8,231 nucleotides of DNA from Armatimonadota bacterium (GTDB lineage Bacteria; Armatimonadota; Armatimonadia; Armatimonadales; Armatimonadaceae), in the NCBI GenBank assembly GCA_014381035.1, contig JACMIS010000503.1:1-8231 (forward strand), written 5' to 3'. This document shows, in pieces, positions 5,630 to 8,231 of the stretch (positions are counted from its first letter, which is position 1; each line of letters starts with the position of its first letter). A model generated the notes under the pieces. The model made no database searches. It had not been told where the DNA came from and was given only the letters and a program-made list of their open reading frames with translations. A program made the translations under genes and the position numbers.

Positions 5630-6981
5630 GACGACCCCGCCCGGTAGACGACCGTCACCGCCGCGCCCGCCGGAACCAGTACCGTGACCGGCGGGCGTTT
5701 GCCACACGTCAGGCGAAGCGTGGATGCCTTAGCCGTGTCGCCGTTCGCGCCCACGAACACCAGTGAGCCGTCGCGGTTGCGAAACGCCGCACCAGGGAAG
5801 TTCGCCGTATCGGCGGTTTCCAACCGGACCGCACCGGGACGAACCCAGCGACTCGCATGACCGAGCGCGTAAAACTCCTCGTTTTTGGTGATCTTGCCTG
5901 TCATCGGGTCAATGGTGATCACCCCACGACAATCCGTGCAACCGCCATTACGCGGTCCATGTTGCGGGTCGAGGGCGAGGTTCCACTTTAGCACGGTAGA
6001 CGCGCCATATTTGGTGGCACCCACCACTAAATTAGCGATATCCCAGCGCACATTGCCGCCGAAGTCGGGGGCGAACGCGCCGCCGGAACTTTCGGTGAAA
6101 TGGGTTTCCATGTCGGGATGCGCCCGCCGCACGATATTTTGCGCTTCGGGCTTTCCGGCATAGGCATGCCACGCTACTCCCGCGATATAGGGTCGCGCCC
6201 CGGCATCCTTAAGTACTTCCATCGGATAATCGGGCATGTCCCAGTTATGGTCCCAGACAAGTATCTTCGTGGTTATGCCTGCTTTGCGAAAAGCCGGTCC
6301 CAGATGCTCGCGAACAAACCGCGATTGATCACCCGGTTCCATACGCATCGTCGGGTAGGAGTCGCGTTCCAGACGCGGCTCGTTCTGCAACGTAACGTAA
6401 TTGACCGGCACCCCGGCTTTTCGGTAGGCTTCGACGAAGCGGACGAAGTAGCGGGCATAGGCGGCGTAGGCGGGCCAGTCCAGCCAACCCCCGTTCATGT
6501 TTTTGCTGGTCTTCATCCAGGCGGGCGCACTCCACGGAGACGCCATCACGACAAGCGCGGGGTTTATCTGGCGGATCCGTCGCAGAAGCGGCAAAATGTA
6601 CGCTTCGTCCGGCTTGATCGAGAATCGCTTCTGTTCGTGGTCAGTCTCGCCGGCGGGAAGGTCGTTGTACGTGTAATTGCCACGGTGCGTAAAATCGCTC
6701 GCCCCCATCGGCACCCGCAACACCGAGAAGCCGATACCCCCCGCGCGGGTGTCGAACAGACCGCGCAACGCCTCGTCGCGCCTCGCCGGGGATAGCCGCG
6801 ACAGGAGAAAGGCGGACGAATCGGTAAGCGACGCCCCGAACCCGCGCACCGTCTGGTGAGCGATTCGTTCACTGATGGTAACAGTCACATCACCGCGCTG
6901 GTCCGCTTTTGCAACCGGTGTCGGGGAATGCAACCGCTTGCGATCTGGTGTTGTTATAAAAGCTTGGGGGGTAGTGGGCAT
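5623..6981 (-). CDS. Glycoside hydrolase family 30 protein (glucosylceramidase-like)
   Basis: From the ATG at 6981 this is a 452-residue retaining beta-glycosidase of the GH30 glucosylceramidase-like subgroup. Family landmarks appear in order: ITTPDRKRL near the N-terminus, VRGFGASLTDSSAFLLSRLSP, LRVPMGASDF, YNDLP, MASPWSAPAWMKT, the acid/base Glu201 in VTLQNEP, GVAWHAY, and the nucleophile Glu297 in HFTESSGG. After the barrel a short beta domain follows, ending in VTVLVPAGAAVTVVY. Related enzymes cleave beta-glucosidic bonds in glucosylceramides or beta-1,6-glucans; the substrate here is unknown. No signal peptide is visible at any start, which is unusual because most relatives are secreted. 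The frame stays open 43 codons further upstream, but that stretch runs through the 16-bp hairpin. Another start, ATG at 7092-7090 with AAGGA ten bases upstream, cannot be excluded. No clear Shine-Dalgarno precedes 6981. It is monocistronic and converges on the 4812 gene. Confidence 0.9.
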   Translation of the reverse strand: MPTTPQAFITTPDRKRLHSPTPVAKADQRGDVTVTISERIAHQTVRGFGASLTDSSAFLLSRLSPARRDEALRGLFDTRAGGIGFSVLRVPMGASDFTHRGNYTYNDLPAGETDHEQKRFSIKPDEAYILPLLRRIRQINPALVVMASPWSAPAWMKTSKNMNGGWLDWPAYAAYARYFVRFVEAYRKAGVPVNYVTLQNEPRLERDSYPTMRMEPGDQSRFVREHLGPAFRKAGITTKILVWDHNWDMPDYPMEVLKDAGARPYIAGVAWHAYAGKPEAQNIVRRAHPDMETHFTESSGGAFAPDFGGNVRWDIANLVVGATKYGASTVLKWNLALDPQHGPRNGGCTDCRGVITIDPMTGKITKNEEFYALGHASRWVRPGAVRLETADTANFPGAAFRNRDGSLVFVGANGDTAKASTLRLTCGKRPPVTVLVPAGAAVTVVYRAGSSA

Positions 6982-7024
6982 CGGGGGTAGACAGTCCGTC
7001 GCGTATTCCGTGCAGATTTCCGTG

Positions 7025-7040
7025 CCGAGACACGTATCGG
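7025..7040. promoter_or_regulatory. Imperfect palindrome upstream of GH30 gene, possible operator
   Basis: The 16-base sequence CCGAGACACGTATCGG follows CCGAnACnnGTnTCGG, with six of eight half-site bases symmetric. It sits about 44 bases upstream of the GH30 ATG, where a repressor of a sugar-hydrolase gene might bind. There is no regulator gene in view, and a palindrome of this quality can occur by chance. Confidence 0.25.
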
Positions 7041-7052
7041 AAAGATTATTGA

Positions 7053-7094
7053 AAATGTCGGCTTGGCGAGGATTGTTCCGCCAAGCCGACATTT
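7053..7094 (-). terminator. Strong hairpin terminator downstream of the lipoprotein gene
   Basis: A perfect 16-bp stem (7053-7068 with 7079-7094) encloses a 10-base loop. Read on the minus strand it starts 57 bases after the lipoprotein stop codon and the 3' arm ends in ATTTTC, a short U-tract, so it most likely terminates the prepilin-lipoprotein transcript. It also contains an ATG (7092-7090) in frame with GH30. Confidence 0.65.
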
Positions 7095-7151
7095 GTGATA
7101 TGTCCTTCAACGAGTTCCGTAACGTCCGTTGTCAGACTTTTCGTTGTCGTA

Positions 7152-7412
7152 TTATTTTTTTGGCGCGTTCATCTTTTCAGCGAGAGCGGCGTGTCGTGCC
7201 GCATCCGCCTGTCGCGACTGGTCCATCTGTGCTTTGACTTCGGGAGCAACCGGAGACGCTACCCCTGCGCCATTCGGTGTCGCCGAGCCCGAAGCAGACT
7301 TATCTGCCCCGCTGTCCGAGCATCCCGAAACAGTCAGTATGACGGTGCTGACCGCGATAACAATCGTCAGCATGAACGCTCGACATGGCATGGAGTAGAT
7401 TGTTGTCTTCAA
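7152..7412 (-). CDS. Small predicted lipoprotein
   Basis: An 86-residue protein with a lipoprotein signal peptide. The start chosen is TTG at 7412-7410, because AGGAG (7427-7423) lies ten bases before it; a longer frame from 7439 would overlap that ribosome-binding site. A basic N-region containing Lys2 and Arg11 is followed by a hydrophobic stretch (FMLTIVIAVSTVILT, 13-27) and the lipobox VSGC with Cys31, the expected site of lipid attachment and signal peptidase II cleavage. The mature part is a Ser/Ala/Gly/Pro-rich linker (32-58), then a short charged helix (KAQMDQSRQADAARHAALAEKM). No enzymatic domain is present. It begins 27 bases after the stop of the prepilin-like gene and precedes a strong terminator, so the two form a transcription unit. 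A role as an envelope partner of the prepilin-like protein is inferred from this arrangement only. Confidence 0.72.
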   Translation of the reverse strand: MKTTIYSMPCRAFMLTIVIAVSTVILTVSGCSDSGADKSASGSATPNGAGVASPVAPEVKAQMDQSRQADAARHAALAEKMNAPKK

Positions 7413-7439
7413 TTTAAAGAATCTCCTACCTTTCCACAA

Positions 7440-8231
7440 TTACTTCGGTTCCGTACCTGCCCAGCTATACTGGTAATTGATGGAATCCTCATGTGGTCCT
7501 TTGACGTACACGTTCTTATACCACTTGATGCTACCCTTAGGCATGGCTTTGGCGTGCCCGTCCGCGTAAAGTACGTTTGCGGTACCGGTATGTCGGTACC
7601 GAACGGTCTTGGCACCTTCCCAACTATCCTGTCCTGCGGGTACGTCGCGGTCCGGTGTCGGATGACCTTCGCAGGGGTTGTATCCGCAGAAGCTGTTATC
7701 CTTCGCCGGGTCGTACACGCCCCCGGTCAGAACGCTTGTCGCCCACCAGTTCTGAAGTGTCAGGAATGTTTCGTAACCCGAACCGACCCCGTTCACTCCT
7801 TTTTCCGCAATAAGGATCGTATCAGCAGGGGAAGGGATGACGGAAATGGGATAAGCCGGGCGGACCATCGCCGGAGGATTGATTCCCCAGTTAGAAACAA
7901 ACAAGTCATCGTGGGCACCGTAGTTCTGACCCTGACCGTTGTCATCCGAGAACGACGGGCATTTCCAGACTCCGCCACGACCGTAATGAAGACCGTTACC
8001 TGCTGCCTCGCCGTTCTTTATATATGGCTGGACGACTTCGTACCATTGATGATACGCGCCATCGGTGGATGACGGATAGGTTTCATCGTAGTCTTGAACA
8101 TACTGGATGATGGCTAGACCGATCTGTTTTTGATTCGACAGACACGCGGTCTGGCGAGCCTTCTCCCGCGCTTGCGCGAAAACAGGGAAAAGGATGGCGG
8201 CGAGGATCGCGATGATCGCTATCACGACGAG
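7440..8231 (-). CDS. DUF1559 prepilin-like protein, H-X9-DG type (5' end outside window)
   Basis: The frame is open to the right edge, so the start codon, basic leader and cleavage site are missing; 263 codons are visible. The first residues, [20 protein letters not shown], are the rest of a prepilin-type N-terminal helix, normally preceded by FTLIEL. They are followed by [20 protein letters not shown] and [10 protein letters not shown], which are standard DUF1559 phrases. Near the C-terminus [18 protein letters not shown] gives an exact H-X9-DG motif. Four cysteines (ACLS, KCPS, FCGY, PCEG) could form disulfides outside the cytoplasm. Proteins of this type are exported through the type II/IV pseudopilin route and are present in many copies in Armatimonadota and Planctomycetota, with mostly unknown roles. 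It differs from the other copy in the window by keeping the His. The lipoprotein gene follows after 27 bases. Confidence 0.93.
   Translation of the reverse strand, partial: LVVIAIIAILAAILFPVFAQAREKARQTACLSNQKQIGLAIIQYVQDYDETYPSSTDGAYHQWYEVVQPYIKNGEAAGNGLHYGRGGVWKCPSFSDDNGQGQNYGAHDDLFVSNWGINPPAMVRPAYPISVIPSPADTILIAEKGVNGVGSGYETFLTLQNWWATSVLTGGVYDPAKDNSFCGYNPCEGHPTPDRDVPAGQDSWEGAKTVRYRHTGTANVLYADGHAKAMPKGSIKWYKNVYVKGPHEDSINYQYSWAGTEPK

Larger units (their letters stand above)
6982..7151. other. Intergenic region between lipoprotein gene and GH30 gene
   Basis: This 170-base gap holds the 16-bp hairpin and the imperfect palindrome described separately. It must also contain the GH30 promoter, for which I see no clear -35/-10 pair; TTTTCAATAATCT just after the hairpin on the minus strand is the only AT-rich candidate. 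Confidence 0.4.

Noticed and set aside
6100..6795. 231-codon open frame on the plus strand
   Set aside because: It is antisense to the GH30 gene, which has all catalytic motifs intact on the other strand.
7053..7094. Inverted repeat as CRISPR repeat or transposon end
   Set aside because: It occurs once only, without spacers, a second copy or a transposase, and its position after a gene fits a terminator.
7095..8072. 325-codon open frame on the plus strand
   Set aside because: It lies opposite the prepilin-like and lipoprotein genes, whose families are clear on the minus strand. Its product is Arg/Cys/Val-rich without recognisable domains and no good ribosome-binding site precedes it.

Overview
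The window looks like a chromosome segment of a GC-rich, Gram-negative-type bacterium. Two genes encode DUF1559 (H-X9-DG type) prepilin-like proteins with FTLIELL-type N-termini. That family is greatly expanded in Armatimonadota and Planctomycetota. The [17 protein letters not shown] style of one copy, together with a lone alanine dehydrogenase and a GH30 glycosidase, makes an Armatimonadota origin my best guess. This is inference from family knowledge, not a database result.

Layout. Positions 1-3856 hold a tight minus-strand run, read right to left: alanine dehydrogenase (ald), a DUF1559 prepilin-like protein, an ATZ/TRZ-type amidohydrolase (probably an aminohydrolase of an adenosine-like or related substrate), and a membrane protein resembling the CPBP (CAAX protease/Abi) family that runs off the left edge. 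The last three genes overlap by about 10 bases at each junction and each internal start has a Shine-Dalgarno sequence inside the preceding gene, so they look translationally coupled. A 171-base divergent intergenic region (3857-4027) separates ald from a plus-strand pair of genes at 4028-5591. Both of those encode about 258-residue proteins with one N-terminal membrane helix and a long helical extracytoplasmic domain. I recognise neither; they may be diverged tandem paralogues and are the best candidate for something undescribed.

The pair converges on a GH30 family glucosylceramidase-like hydrolase (minus, 5623-6981), with a perfect 12-bp hairpin between them acting as a likely shared terminator. 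To the right, on the minus strand, lie a small lipoprotein (7152-7412) and a second DUF1559 prepilin-like gene whose 5' end lies outside the window (7440-8231). Those two form a separate transcription unit that probably ends at a 16-bp hairpin (7053-7094).

Functionally the window mixes core catabolism (alanine to pyruvate and ammonia), a deaminase-type hydrolase, beta-glycoside breakdown and surface or secretion-related pseudopilin-like proteins. No RNA genes, insertion sequences, CRISPR arrays or clear signs of recent transfer were seen.
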